A DNA stretch of 64,000 nucleotides, from NCBI RefSeq assembly GCF_921293095.1, contig NC_060248.1, positions 74,345,243-74,409,242 of the forward strand, written 5' to 3'. The notes beneath the pieces were generated by a model. It was given only the letters and a program-made list of their open reading frames with translations. It made no database searches and was not told the DNA's origin. The position numbers and the translations under genes were made by a program. This stretch comes from Ischnura elegans. Taxonomy: Eukaryota; Arthropoda; Insecta; Odonata; Coenagrionidae. Of this stretch, positions 1 through 11,413 are shown one piece after another (within the stretch, counting starts at the first letter, position 1; each line of letters begins with the position of its first letter).

Positions 1-981
1 TAGAAATATTAGTGCAAAGGAGAATAATATGAATAACACTGTGTTTTAAATTACTGCAGTCGTAATGACCATTGTGGCATCAGGTGAAAATATTGTCTTG
101 TGGTCACATTAAGTCTACATGAAAATGAGATGGGTCTATTTGAGTATGGTTAGTCTTGGTGACTTCACTGTGGAAGAGGAGACAGATAATTTAAGAAACA
201 TTTTGTCACACTGTCACAGCGACATGATGCAAGGGAGGAGGGGTGTGTTACCTTTGACTGGATTGTGATTTTGCTTCATTGGTACTTTAGCATTGCAGAT
301 CCTACATAGCATTCTATTCGCCTGTTTTTTTCTCCCTTGTGTCAAATTATAACAGATACATCATGAAAATTACTCAAAGCATGGGTTTTTTAGTGGAGGT
401 TCTCTGAAGCTGGATTGCTTTCCTCCTTGTCGGGTTTTCTTCCATTTCGTCCATGTCCATTGTCACAGCCTTTTGTTTTCCTTCTGTTTCCTTACTGTTT
501 TATCTCTCTTATTGTGTTATGGTCTTATAAGTTAATAGAATCAATGTTGAATTCTGATATAATATATTTTAGAGTGGTAAAGATGCTTCAAATAGGCAAA
601 AATGCTATCAGGTTCTATAGTTAAGTTGTTTTTTCAGTCAAAGTTATGAACTAGGGAAATACTCTGTGAATGAAGTTATGATGAATGAGGCAAATGCATG
701 GCATTAGGAGATTATTACATACTTACATTCTCCTAGCTATGTTTTCATTTAATGAATGCGATTTGTTTTGAAGCAAGTGAGTCTCCTCTTGGTTGACCTA
801 ATACCAGTTGCTGTCTCTGATTTAGTTCTCATCTATCGGGTCCCGTTATTTTCATTATTAGTGTAATGTATGTACCTGACTGTGCTTTGCCTTGACATAT
901 CGACCTCAGAGTGCGTTACAAATTTCTTATGGTTTTTTTTTTATTTTATTTGCTTGCTAATTTTCTTTGTTTCTCTTTTAG
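1..981 (+). other. Last intron (3' part) of an upstream + strand gene
   Basis: The stretch has no convincing coding exon. It ends in a good splice acceptor: a pyrimidine-rich tract at about 961-980 followed by AG at 980-981, directly before the terminal coding exon. The T-rich top strand fits an intron of a + strand gene. The one open frame here (415-624) is hydrophobic, T-rich and without family features, so it is not called. Confidence 0.55.
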
Positions 982-1037
982 TGTCAGAGTCAGAACTTCC
1001 AGCCAGCAAAAGAAGACGTCTTTCAAAGGAAAAGTGA
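982..1037 (+). CDS. Terminal coding exon of a + strand gene (C-terminus only)
   Basis: After the acceptor AG at 980-981 only one frame reads like protein. It enters with two bases completing a split codon, then gives SESELPASKRRRLSKEK and stops at TGA 1035-1037. The acidic-then-basic tail (KRRRL) could be a nuclear localisation signal. The other two frames run into the 3' region without protein character. Short acidic/Pro/Lys-Arg tails of this kind occur at the ends of several nuclear regulators, for example protein phosphatase 4 regulatory subunit 3, but 17 residues are too few to name the gene. All upstream exons lie outside the window. Confidence 0.6.
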
Positions 1038-3100
1038 CCCATCATTTCTGATGGCTCCCCGCCATCACCTTCACATCTGCCACCACTTTGGTGATATATT
1101 AGCATGCAATGACTTCCACTTAGAGGTGGCGTAGGTTGGGGGCAAATGTTTTCTGTTAATTATGTGTCTCACCTACCATTCATGGCTATTTGCACAGGTT
1201 GCCCTAAGTGTTGAAAATCCACAAATTGAATAGGATAATACCCTTTTTCACTGTGGATTCAAATAAAATAAAAAAATATCATTTGAGCTTCAGCCAAGGT
1301 GAGTTGGAGCGAATAATATTTACAACAGCCATGCTGGTTAATGGTATGAGTGAAACACAATGTTGCCTGGAAGGTTCCTGATATTTCCCATTGTGAGTTG
1401 GAAGTGCTTTGTGATTGCATTAGATTTGGGGGATCTCTGCCTTTTCTGTCCCTTGAAAAAAAAGTTGAGAAGAGATTGCATATTTAAGAAAGGATTTGGG
1501 AAGTCAGAGTCCGAAAGGGTGATATGCCTTGGCTAAAATTGTGACGTAATATTTTTTCCTCTCTCCTCTTCTTGAGTTGAAACCATGTAGATACTATGCT
1601 GCCTTAAACTATCAAGAGATGAATCCTCCTTTCAAATCCCTTTTAAATTACCTGTTGTTATATTTTGTATAAGTGTTGAGTGTGTGGGACATGTAAATAA
1701 GTAACTATTAGGTTGTGTGAGAAAAAATAATTTGTGTACATAATATACATATAAGAAAAACCATATACATGTATAGGAAGAGGGGTCATGAGGTAAAAAT
1801 GTTTATTATTGAATATGTTTGCTTGAATGGACAGGAGGTGATAGTAGTTTTTGTGTGTGAGCTCGAAGTGTGTGTTATCAAAGTGTATTAGTTGGCATAA
1901 TCTAATTTCCTTGGACATTTTACCCACCTCCAGTTGTGATATTTTCTGATACAGAAACTAGCAAGGTTATTTGTGACGAGGAGCCTCGTTGGGAATCAGT
2001 GCATCTTTCTCATTTAACTGGATAAGGAGAAAAAGGGTGTATTTAGTTTTTCAACAGGGTGGTTTTTATTATTAATATTATTCTAATTATATAAATAAGA
2101 TTATAAAAAAAGTCTGTCAAACTGTAAATACAATTGTAAATATTGATCCTGAATAGACTTTTAGGGTAAACTGTACAGGCGAGACATTAGGATATTTGTA
2201 TTTTAGTACTACTGTAGCCAAAATGACTCTTGGGAGTGCTGCTTTGTACCTCACTGTAGTGTTCTGTTGATAGAAAGAATGTGTTATCTCCAGTCGTTTG
2301 ACTTAAGTAAAAAATTGTCACAAGAAAACCACGATGAGAGTATGTATAAATACAGACGAGAGCCTTTTGTGTCTTTGGGCGTTAATTGACCTTGGAATTG
2401 TAGTTGGTTTTTATATTCAATCTATATTTTATGGGCTTGCCTTTTCCAAAAATCTCAGATGGCAAGTTTTACCTGTACCAGTTGTTTGTATATTGGAAAG
2501 GTGATTTATTGTAACAATACAGACACTGTATAATGTATACTTTTTTGTGTATAGTTTTTAGCATATTCACCACTATGATCTTGTTTCAGTTGAAAAGTTT
2601 TCCTTTTACCCCCTCTTTTTGGTGATTTGTACCAATTGTTGAAAAGTATTTCTCCTCTTTACAGTCTACAATTTCAAGAAATGTCTCCACAATATCTGTA
2701 TTTTGTATTTTTCTATAAATGTAGACTATTGTGTAATATACAACTCTGGCATATGCAGAAATTAACTATCTCCAAATTGATTACTGGTTGCAAAAGTATA
2801 AGAAGCCAGTTTCTTGCCAGGAGTATGTTAACCTCTCTTTCTGTGTGTGTACAGAAATGCATTTACAAGAGAAATATGTTAATATTATATTAAATTTTAA
2901 AATCAGTAAGTTTGGAAATAATTCATGCTTAAGCATCAATAATTTGAATCTCATTGCCCCCCTATTTTAAGTACAATTGAATGCTCTAGTACAAAATGCT
3001 GGAAATTACTAAGGACCATTATTAGCATTGTAAATATTCACTAATAATAATCTATTTGCCTTAAATTTTTCAGGTAAGCAGAATGGTTAGTAATTTTGGA
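1038..3100 (+). other. Probable long 3' UTR and downstream flank
   Basis: T-rich top-strand sequence follows the stop codon, with no exon signals. A poly(A) signal AATAAA lies at 1262-1267. Pumilio-type sites TGTAAATA at 2123-2130, 2135-2142 and 3029-3036 hint that the transcript may extend past the first poly(A) signal. The true 3' end cannot be fixed from sequence alone. Short open frames at 1658-1927 (minus) and 2627-2970 look like chance. Confidence 0.4.
1262..1267 (+). terminator. Candidate poly(A) signal AATAAA
   Basis: Canonical AATAAA about 225 bases after the stop codon of the 982-1037 exon. It is the first such signal downstream and sits in an A-rich patch. Confidence 0.4.
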
Positions 3101-3490
3101 GGAGCCTTTTAAAATTAATGGTGAGAAATGTGGCTTAGGTTCGCACCTCACATGGGCACCCTAATATGCTAGTTTACACTAACATTTCAAAAGTGTAGCT
3201 GAGAATACGTTTGAATCTTGTGTTACAAGCATTGAAAAAACTGGGTGGTATTTAGTGCAATGTATGGAAGTCGCAATGGCATTCAAGACTTGAGAGTGTC
3301 ATGGCTTGTCATTGATAGAACTGTGAATGAATTTCCTTTTAATAGTGTGATCAAATTGTTTGTGTGTATACCAACTAGATGGTAGCAATATTTATACAGC
3401 TTACAAGTTCCCTATTGAGTAATGTTAATATTATTTTATGGGGTGTAGGTTTAACTACATTCATATTTGTTCATGAATAGAGTGAACTAT

Positions 3491-3599
3491 CTTGTTTTCA
3501 GGGGTGGTCTTTGGGGCAAGCAATGTATTTTGCTGGAGGTCCCTGAGAGCACTTATTGTTTCCCTTTACTTCATAAAAATCATTGAGAAAAACTGAACT
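3491..3599 (+). repeat. Diverged direct repeat, copy 1
   Basis: About 105 bases, from CTTGT...CAGGGGTGGTCTTTGG to CATTGAGAAAAACTGAACT, recur at 4343-4449 with roughly 85-90% identity by eye. There is no coding potential and no target-site duplication. This is a local duplication or two copies of an interspersed repeat. Confidence 0.75.
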
Positions 3600-6541
3600 G
3601 ATTAATTATTGCTTTCATTCATAATGACTCATTCTGGCCCTTCCATTTCCTTACTTTTTGTTTGTGGTGTGTATGGATACAGATTATAGGCCTGACTGAT
3701 CAGCATCCCACGAGACCGCCCCTGTGTCTAAATGTCCTTAAGTTCATCATGCTACAATTCCTTTTATATTTTGATTAGACAGTTTTGTTTGGCAATTTTA
3801 TTGGTGCAATTTTATTTATTATGTAAAGCTTTGTTAGATATATTGCTCTAAAGTCTTGCATAATGTTAACCTGTTGACTTAAAAAGCTCAGCACACAAAG
3901 AATTACAATGAGCGGTTTCGTGTGATTCTTTTACTTTCACAGAATCTGAGATTTTTTTCTAAGATGTATGCTATACATCAATTTCATGAGTAACTGATAA
4001 TTATTTTATTGTTCGGGGAATTCTAGTGGAAGAAGGGGAGTTGGCAAATTGAGTTTTGCATTTGGGTGTTGAAGGGTTATTATCTATGGGTGAGATTTAC
4101 TTACTTTAGGTTTTTCCCTTTGATGATTCACTGAAATGTGAAGATGCTTTCAAATGTTTGCTGGCACGAGTGAAACTACACACAATGAGTTTAATTATAC
4201 ATTATCATCTGGGTGGATAATAGACCCCCAATGCAGGTATGCCTTTTTAACTACGAACGAGAAAGGTAAAACCCACCTATAAGAAATCAATGGAATGGAT
4301 ATTGCACTAGCAATGGTTTGTGCCTACTCGACAATAGGTAAGCTTGTCAGGGGTGGTCTTTGGGACTAGCAATGAATTTTGCTGGAGGTCCCTTTTGAGC
4401 GCTTATTGTTTTCCATTACTTCATAGAAATCATTGAGAAAAACTGAACTAGTCGTATGATTGTTGGTGCAGTCAGTGTGATATCCTCTAGCAACTGGATA
4501 TTTTACTGACCACACCAACCACCTACGGAGCCAGTTTTCACCTTATAATAGTTTGCAGCATCCTGGTGTTTTCTACAGACAATGGTACATACACTGGACA
4601 AATAGGTTGTGTGTGCATAAAACAAATTTTAGCATACAACAGCATTGAAAGGGCCTGCACCTACTTATTCTAAAGCTGCTAAAGAAATGGCATCCCTGCT
4701 GGACGTATTAGTAGTGTTTGTCGTAATATATACACATAAGTACTGCATCAAATTTTGATGTGCTTTTGTATAGTGCCTTGAAGGTTTTAGAACAAACTTC
4801 CAACAGCATTCTTAAGAGTGATATTGTCAGCCGGTGAGAAATCAATTGCTCATGTATTAAGCAGTAGCACTTCTAATCTTGGCTATCCAACCTTGCAATA
4901 TTACTGGGCATTTTAAAAGCTGTGGGAGGAGCACACTATTTATTGTGAGATTCTACTAGAACTAGTGTGATGGTTGGAGTGGCCTTCCAATTGAATTTGG
5001 ATTCCAGGGGTTTTTTATTCTTTCATTAAACTGTCCATGTATTTATATTTGCTAAGAAAGCTGTTAGAGGGTCCCTGGGGTAAACTGCTAATTCCCTTAG
5101 GGTGGCCTTGTGGTGTGGTAGTAATTCGTTTTAATCAGAGTAAATTGTTATCCCAGATTAATGCATCCAATGAGCTACAAAATAGGATCATGCTCACTGC
5201 CTGCTAAATATGTTCCATGTTGAAATTATGGTCTCTTCTACTCTACAGTCACTTGATAAATGAATCCCCATCCAGTACATGATGAGAATAGTTGAATTCG
5301 GGGACCATTCGACGAGTAGTGTTCTGTTTTCAGGATGAAATTTAATCTTTGAAATCATGCACCCCTCGTAACATTAAATTTTTCTGGGTTTAATTGACCT
5401 GAATAAGTTCAATGGTTTGATTTTTAACAGATTGCTAAGGCCATATCAAGCAGGAGGGTCTACTGGTTCAATCCTGCCCTCAACCGTGTGAGAAATGGGT
5501 GGTAGAATCAATGTTGATATGTGAAAATAGCGAGTTGGTGGATGTTCAGTGGGTAACTGACTTCACATTGACTTAATGTTGAACTATGATGGTAGCAGGT
5601 GATACTTTGTCATCAACGAAATTTCCACTTGAAGGAAAATTACTTTTTGGTTGATATTACATAGTTTATCATCCTGATCAAGGTACCTAGTTATGGGTAA
5701 TTGTATTTCTGAACGATATAAGTTGTGGAACTGGAAGACTTAGGCATAATAACTGTTTTTAATACTACTAGAAGTTTTAACTTATTTTTCTCTTAATTTG
5801 AAATTTGCAGAACATGCTGCAAGGGGATATTGCTATATGCATTATGTTTATTTTTAAAGTGGAATATGTTTGCTTTTCAAACTGCTAATAGTTTCCGGTT
5901 CTTTTCCGAACTTTATTAATTATTTTTTCAAAAATTTGAATACGGTTTAAAATAATGCTATTGCTTTCCAGTTGTTTCTCCTTTTGACTTATTTACTCTT
6001 TGAAATGAAAATAGGATAATATTGCCTGAAAGTTAGTATAGATCTGGTTACAGAGGTAAAAAAGATGATAATTTTATTGCATAGACAACTCATCGAAGAG
6101 TATCAAATGTTTTAAATATAATATGGTGGCTATAATGCATCAATATATTGCTTCATGCCATTATGAGACCAAGTTGTCTTATTATTTTTAAAGAAGAACA
6201 AGTTAATGTGGTAAATATTGCCTTTTTTCTTTAATTATTGTGTCATTATTAGCAAAGCCAACCGTTGTCCAACGGTGTCATTCTTTTGTAATAGAGATGT
6301 AGCACACACATCTACTGTGGTGTGTACTATTTGCTAATTGGTAAATCTTAGCGAATAGCTCACAGAGTCGATGTGATATGCTATAATTTATTTTTGGAAA
6401 TGCAAAGAAAACCTACTGTAAAATACTGGATAATGAGAGTGTATGGAAAGTAACTTCGATTTCTGTTAGCATCATTAGAAAGTAGAGCTGGTTAACTCTG
6501 GACAGCAAAAAGATTTTTGTCTGGGTTCTTACCCCTCTAGT
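3600..6541. other. Intergenic sequence without a recognisable gene
   Basis: Apart from the second direct-repeat copy, no exon, RNA gene or element boundary could be supported here. The sequence is AT-rich and unique-looking. Confidence 0.4.
4343..4449 (+). repeat. Diverged direct repeat, copy 2
   Basis: Second copy of the repeat at 3491-3599, in the same orientation and about 850 bases downstream. It differs by small substitutions and short indels. Confidence 0.75.
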
Positions 6542-6691
6542 CAGGGGCGGACACTGGATAGGGACAAGTTGAGAGCTATGTGGGGGATAACCTCCCAGCA
6601 GTGGTGGGGATTCAAACAATATTACCGTTCTATCTAGTGTAAATTGAAAAACCGGAGGGGTCCATATAGCCACTCTCTGGATCTGCCACTG
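6542..6691 (+). mobile_element. Miniature hAT-like element (150 bp)
   Basis: Starts CAGGGGCGGACACTGGA and ends TCTGGATCTGCCACTG, giving imperfect inverted ends of the hAT CAG-GGCG type. No matching 8-bp target duplication is visible. A related copy in reverse orientation lies at 43917-44065, sharing the CAGCAGTGGTG and ATTCTATCTAGTGTAAAT-type internal blocks. Confidence 0.6.
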
Positions 6692-6941
6692 GATTGTAAG
6701 ATGCCAAAAGCGTGTCAAATGGGCCCGAAGTTTGGAGCTAATTTGTATTTCAATTCGTTAAAGTAGGTAAATATATCGGAAAATGTAACTAAATACTTTT
6801 GCACAAAATGACAACCTTCGAAATTTTCTATTTTATCATGTATGTGTTTCGTCTCAATAGCCCCCATAGTTCCGCCACTTAGTAGCATTACCAGGATTTT
6901 GAAATGAGGTGTTTACCAGAGATTTTGGGGTCCCTCTGGGG

Positions 6942-7213
6942 CAGTGGCGCAGCGAGGGGGGGTTTTGGGGGATAAATCCCCCCCCAGAGCTCAGATAAAT
7001 TTGAAGTTTAATGCATTTTACTTAATTGGATCGATGTTACTAATAAAATAGGGTAACGATTTATAAGATGCCCCTCAGAAAGCCGTAAAAATCACCATTT
7101 TGAACCATTTATCTGAAAATTCCGCAATTTATTAATCTCGCACCTACAGCTTCCTGGTGGGTATCCCGGTATTAGTGAAACTAATACCGGGGCCTTAATT
7201 CCTAGTGCCCCTG
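6942..7213 (-). mobile_element. hAT-like MITE, family 1, copy A (272 bp)
   Basis: Ends are CAGTGGCGCAGCGAGG on the left and CTAGTGCCCCTG on the right. The element is flanked by a perfect 8-bp target duplication, CTCTGGGG (6934-6941 and 7214-7221), as expected of the hAT superfamily. Internally it matches the reverse complement of the 9626-9915 element. There is no coding capacity. It sits head to head with copy B. Confidence 0.85.
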
Positions 7214-7370
7214 CTCTGGGGTGTATGGAAAACACGCCAGGGCAAAGAGGAGTCCGGGGGAAAATTTTGGGTATTTATCCTACCCGTTTTTAGCGCCTCT
7301 TTCAAAGGCTCGAGGGGGAATTTAAACCGAAAACCCCTGTGGCTATGACACTGCTTGTGTACATTCCAAC

Positions 7371-7667
7371 CAAGGGGCGCAGCTACGAGTTAAGGCTGGG
7401 GAAGGTTTAGGCGCAACTAATACCGGGGTGTGTGGGGTATGGAATACCCATCAGGATAAGCGGTAGGTGCGAGATTAATAAATTGCGGACTTTAAAGATA
7501 AATGGTGAGTTTTACGGATTTCTATTTTTATGTATATTTTATTAATCCTTACACTATTCTACTAGCGATATCAATCCAATTAAGTAAAAATGGATGAAAA
7601 TTAAAAATTTCTCTGAGCTTCGGGGGGGGGGGGGGTCATCCCCCCAAACCCACCTCGCTGCGTGTAT
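7371..7667 (+). mobile_element. hAT-like MITE, family 1, copy B
   Basis: Same family as copy A but opposite orientation, so 6942-7667 forms a large imperfect inverted repeat about a spacer of 157 bases (7214-7370). The left end (CAAGGGGCGCAGC) and right end (CTCGCTGCG then TGTATG) are degraded and no clean target duplication remains. It contains a run of 14 G at 7622-7635. Confidence 0.7.
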
Positions 7668-8727
7668 GTTGAAATCCATGTTGAATTCCACGTTGATCTG
7701 ATGGCCAAAGTCACGTAAAATCTACCATTAACAATCACCAGAAGTTTCCCACGTAGATGCCACCACACATTTCTCACTAGGAAAGTAATTGGATATACGG
7801 TCTTGATCTTCGCTGAAGTAGCCGCACGTACTCCTTCCAGCTCTTAGACAGATGTATTACGGCTGCATCGTGGGTAATCATAAAATGATGCGCGAACTTT
7901 AATGAATCCGTAGAACTGTTATCACGAATAATTTTTTCTTAGTAAATATTTCTCGCTTGAAGATAGAGGGGATAGAAGGAAGCTAAAAAAACATGGATGC
8001 AATGCGTACAGCAGTTGTTTTATGAATCAGAAAGTTACCGGCAAGGAGATTGCATAGAGGAGGCCCAATGCCATCCCGTAATAGGCTGATTTCTGTTGCC
8101 GCTTCGGTCGCATTTTAATCGGCTTCCAAAAATGTCCGCGGCGCAGTGTTGAGTGAAATGCAATCCACTTTTTCCAATACTTGTCACTGTAATGTTTTTA
8201 CTGCGAGGAATGGCATTGAAAAGTTGTGAATTTGATAAATCACATCATCGTGAATGTAAATTTCGGTTGACACCCCTAATTTTACCTTATTTCCCCGTGA
8301 GAGTCGGATCAAGTTGCCCGTCAGCGACGCGAGTGGCGACTTCTGTAAATCCATTTAAATGCGCGGTGAATGAAAACACATGGTGGTACCGACTTGACGA
8401 TCCTCTTTTGTAATATTCGTGGTTACCCGTATTACAGCATAAATTGTGTCGGCAGTGATCATTGGCACTCACCCCTTCGTAAAGTTTTTAAAAATATTTT
8501 TTCGTGAGAAGGAGAATGCAATTATGCAAATTAAGGATTTCCTTCGCCGCTTCCGTGTTTCCTCTGTTTACGTGTTATGTTGTCGTTATTTGTTTACCTT
8601 CAGCTTGTAACAATGTCAAGAGATTCTACGCATTCCTTTCTTGTGCATTGCGTGGGAATATCCCGTTATAGCAGTATATTTTTGAAGCGAGGGAATGACT
8701 GTCTTCACATGAATTACTGAAAATACT
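7668..8727 (+). other. Upstream region and likely promoter/5' UTR of the 8728 gene
   Basis: The sequence becomes richer in CpG from about 8050 to 9130, in contrast to the AT-rich surroundings, and ends at a start codon with an in-frame TGA just upstream. This suits a promoter plus 5' leader. No TATA box can be assigned with confidence. The open frames at 8153-8413 (+) and 8287-8813 (minus) overlap it without family features. Confidence 0.4.
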
Positions 8728-9146
8728 ATGTTCTCTGGTGATGACACAATTTTTGAATATGCCAAGGACAATGTTCTCTTAAACGCGGACTTGTGGATTT
8801 CGGAGGACGACACTCACTTCAGAAGAACTAACTTGGACGAATGGCTACGTTGGACTATAGTGCAAAGTCTTGCGAGAGCGAAGTTATTAGACTGCTTTGC
8901 GGTACTATGGTCGAAACTGAGCAAAAGAGTGCAGCATATAATACCATTCAACCTCGTTGATGAGTTAAGATTCTACGAATTCGACGTGAGTATTTCTCCT
9001 CTGGATTTATCCGCCAGTTTATATGAAACCAAAGAGTCTCACCGTCACAAGGATGGAACGAAGGTGGAGCCATGGCTGCTTCCCGAGGTGGAAAGAATCT
9101 TCAAATTGGTGAGCTGCGGGAGGTCCTCACGATATGACGCCGCTGG
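8728..9146 (+). CDS. Start exon of a large unknown gene (exon 1)
   Basis: ATG at 8728 opens 139 codons plus two bases and ends at a strong donor, GCTGG then GTAAGA, at 9147. An in-frame TGA lies six codons upstream, so this ATG is the first possible start. The protein begins MFSGDDTIFEYAKDN and is well-mixed in composition, with a helical stretch around residues 38-68 (DEWLRWTIVQSLARAK, then LLDCFAVLWSKLSKR). I do not recognise a family. The split codon (GG) is completed in frame by the exon at 26780, which supports the two as neighbours across a 17.6 kb intron full of transposons. CpG content is higher than the flanks, as expected near a promoter. Short ORF-like shadows in other frames are ignored. 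Confidence 0.7.
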
Positions 9147-9625
9147 GTAAGACGAATACCATTTCTTATTTGCATTAAAAATGGTACTGCTTGCAATTCT
9201 GAGGCGAAAGCAGATTTTCTCATCTAATTCTAAAGTTTGAGCTCAGGGTCGATACTGGACATTCTTCTATATACTTAGCGAACGACATGCCGCCCTCCCT
9301 TAAAAATAATCTAGCTTACTGCTTTAAGTAGCCCAGCATCAGTGTAGGTACTTAATCTCATCCCGTATCCGTTGGAAGTGCACTCTCCAAGTTAATTGAA
9401 AAATGGTTTAAGCTTTTATATCAATTTCTCCTGAAATGGCTTATCGCATGTTACCGCATTACTTATTTTTAGCGTCAATTCTTTCTTATTCCATAATTCA
9501 TAATTCTCTGGTGAATGCTGCTACCCTCACTGTGAATAGGAAGTGAACGATATGTTGGACTAATGCATTGAGGGTACCCGAACTCACTATAGTTCAAATC
9601 GTATGGTAACTACCATTAAGGGCGG

Positions 9626-9915
9626 CAGGGACGCAGCTAGGAATTAAGGCTGGGGGGGGGGTTTCAGGCGCAACTAATACTGGGGTGTCTGGGGGTATGG
9701 CATTGCCAGGGTAAGCGGGAGGTGCGAGGGCCCTCCGCCGGAAATAAATTAAGATAAATGGTGAGTTTTACGGCCTTCTGAGGGATATTTTATTAATCCT
9801 TACACTATTCTATAAGTAATATTAATCTAAATAAATAAAATAGATTTAACTTAAAAAATTGTCTGAGCTCTAGGGTGGGGTTTATCCCCCAGAACCCCCC
9901 ATCGCTGCGCCACTG
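9626..9915 (+). mobile_element. hAT-like MITE, family 1, copy C (290 bp)
   Basis: Best-preserved copy of the family at 6942 and 7371. It begins CAGGGACGCAGCTAGG, ends CATCGCTGCGCCACTG, and is flanked by a perfect 8-bp target duplication AAGGGCGG (9618-9625, 9916-9923). There is no open frame of its own. The 8-bp duplication and CAG...CTG ends are the hAT signature. Confidence 0.9.
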
Positions 9916-10162
9916 AAGGGCGGAGATATTTCGTTCTTACATGATCAAGCGAGGATTCCTTCCACCAAGAATTGGAAGGTAGAAATTGAAATTGTCTGTT
10001 TGAATTTTCGGTTAGCTTTGCGCCACCGGCGGCCATACGATCGTCAATCCCGTGGATTGGTTGAATGCGCTGAACTTCAGTGGTTCGAGACGACCGTCGA
10101 AGCATGGGCGAACCCAGCGGGAGGTAGTAGGATAAATTTTGTTCAAATCAAAAGTTATGTTT

Positions 10163-10190
10163 TCAGTGCTAACGTGCCCCGTGTAAAACG
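10163..10190 (-). repeat. Fragment of GGCCGTTTTACACGGG repeat
   Basis: Short piece (CGTGCCCCGTGTAAAACGGTC) matching the terminal sequence of the element at 38835-39075 and the truncated copy at 59033. It is a solo end or a recombined remnant. Confidence 0.5.
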
Positions 10191-10437
10191 GTCTTTACAT
10201 CTATGTACTACCCCGCAAGCCATCTAAAAGGCGTGTGGCGGGGGGTGTTAGAACACGAGCCGTTTACACATAAGAAGGAAATGCGAAATTACGATAAGCA
10301 TTTATTGAAGTCCTTTATGGTTCGGGGGTAAAACGAACTCCCATAACTATCCGTTCGGCAAAATATCTCTCTTAATTTATCGCGTCTTTCGGACCTGGAA
10401 TTATTGTGGGGCTTTAGTATTTTGTTTTCCGTGTCGC

Positions 10438-10695
10438 CAGTGGCGAATACATATATGGGGGCGCGAGGGGCGCGCCTCCCCTTGCGGGGCGGCTCGCATT
10501 AGCGGACGATGTAGAACCACAGCTTTAACTTTTTATATCGTAATATGGTACTGTCTTGTATATGTGTATAACCAGTTTAGATAGAAATTTCTTAAACTTT
10601 ACATGTGACTTGATTATATTTTTATTACGATAAAAGTAAAGGTAAATCATGACATCTTTTGCGCCCCATTGAGTTTTTTTCTGTATCCGCTACTG
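10438..10695 (+). mobile_element. hAT-like MITE, family 2 (258 bp)
   Basis: Begins CAGTGGCGAATACATA and ends TGTATCCGCTACTG, with an 8-bp target duplication carrying one mismatch (CGTGTCGC at 10430-10437, CGTGTCAC at 10696-10703). Just inside the left end is a strongly self-complementary GC block (GGGGCGCGAGGGGCGCGCC). It is non-coding. Confidence 0.8.
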
Positions 10696-10737
10696 CGTGT
10701 CACTCTTTCATATATCCATTCTCAATCGTTCAAGCAA

Positions 10738-11219
10738 TAAAAGTCTAACGCGCAGCCTCTGGGTCTCTAGCGGCTACCAGCCTAATTCGCTTAACATCTG
10801 GGCAACGCTGTCTGTACGCCCGTAGCAGCTCTCGACGAACCGCGCAGCCTACCTTTGTATTTTATTCAGTTCGCGGATTTAGTATTTCTGCACCGGATCC
10901 CATACGCTCGCTGCATACTCAAAGTGCGGTCGGACGATTGCGAAATAGCACCTTTCCTTTTCTTTCTCATCCGAGAATCTTCCCACAGTACGCTTGACGA
11001 ATCCTAATTTCTTCAGGGCTATGCCGAAAATATTCCACTATATGTTCCCCACGAGAGGTTTGAGGTTATCGTAGCTCCTAGGTACTTCACTTCGTCTGTT
11101 GCCTTTATGTTAATACCATCCACAGCATAAACATGGTTACAGTTGGACGAACTCTGCAAAAATTGTATCAATATGCATTTGCTCAGATAGAGTTCTATCC
11201 CCCACTCTTGGCTCCACAA
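10738..11219 (-). pseudogene. LINE reverse-transcriptase C-terminal remnant (CR1/Jockey-like)
   Basis: Read on the minus strand from 11219 downward: a piece with LSKC and AVDGINIKATDEVKYLGATI, then after a frameshift KKLGFVKRTVGRF, RPHFEYAASVWDP, RFVESCY and LSELGW-PLE. These correspond in order to the thumb and C-terminal segment of non-LTR retrotransposon reverse transcriptases (KYLGV, then LEYASSVWDP, then QRRAARFV, then LGW..LE..R). In-frame stops replace several residues, so it is dead. Only about 480 bases of the element remain and no poly(A) tail is visible. Confidence 0.8.
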
Positions 11220-11270
11220 ATGAAGTTTTTTTCGATTATGAAAAGTGTTAAAATTAGTCTAAAACCCTTT

Positions 11271-11413
11271 ACTGAATACTCTGTTCTTAAAAAAATTTCT
11301 CCCCCTGGTTTTGGAACACCCTCCCTCCCGAACGAAATTCCTGGCTACCCCACTGCTGAGAAGAATTCATCTCAATATGATTCACGGTCAAATGCCGCTC
11401 GTTTACAAGTAGT
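11271..11413 (-). repeat. Interspersed repeat, copy 1 (GTAGCCAGGAATTTCG family)
   Basis: Reverse complement reads CAGTGGGGTAGCCAGGAA, then TTTCGTTCGGG, an end that resembles hAT MITEs. It is shared with 13965-14085, including about 50 bases beyond the CACTG end, and with 60768-60930. The shared flank shows that the first two copies were duplicated together with neighbouring DNA. Confidence 0.65.

Noticed and set aside
5455-5490. GGTTCAATCC resembling a tRNA/SINE B box
   Set aside because: One base short of the B-box spacing, with no A box and no foldable cloverleaf around it.
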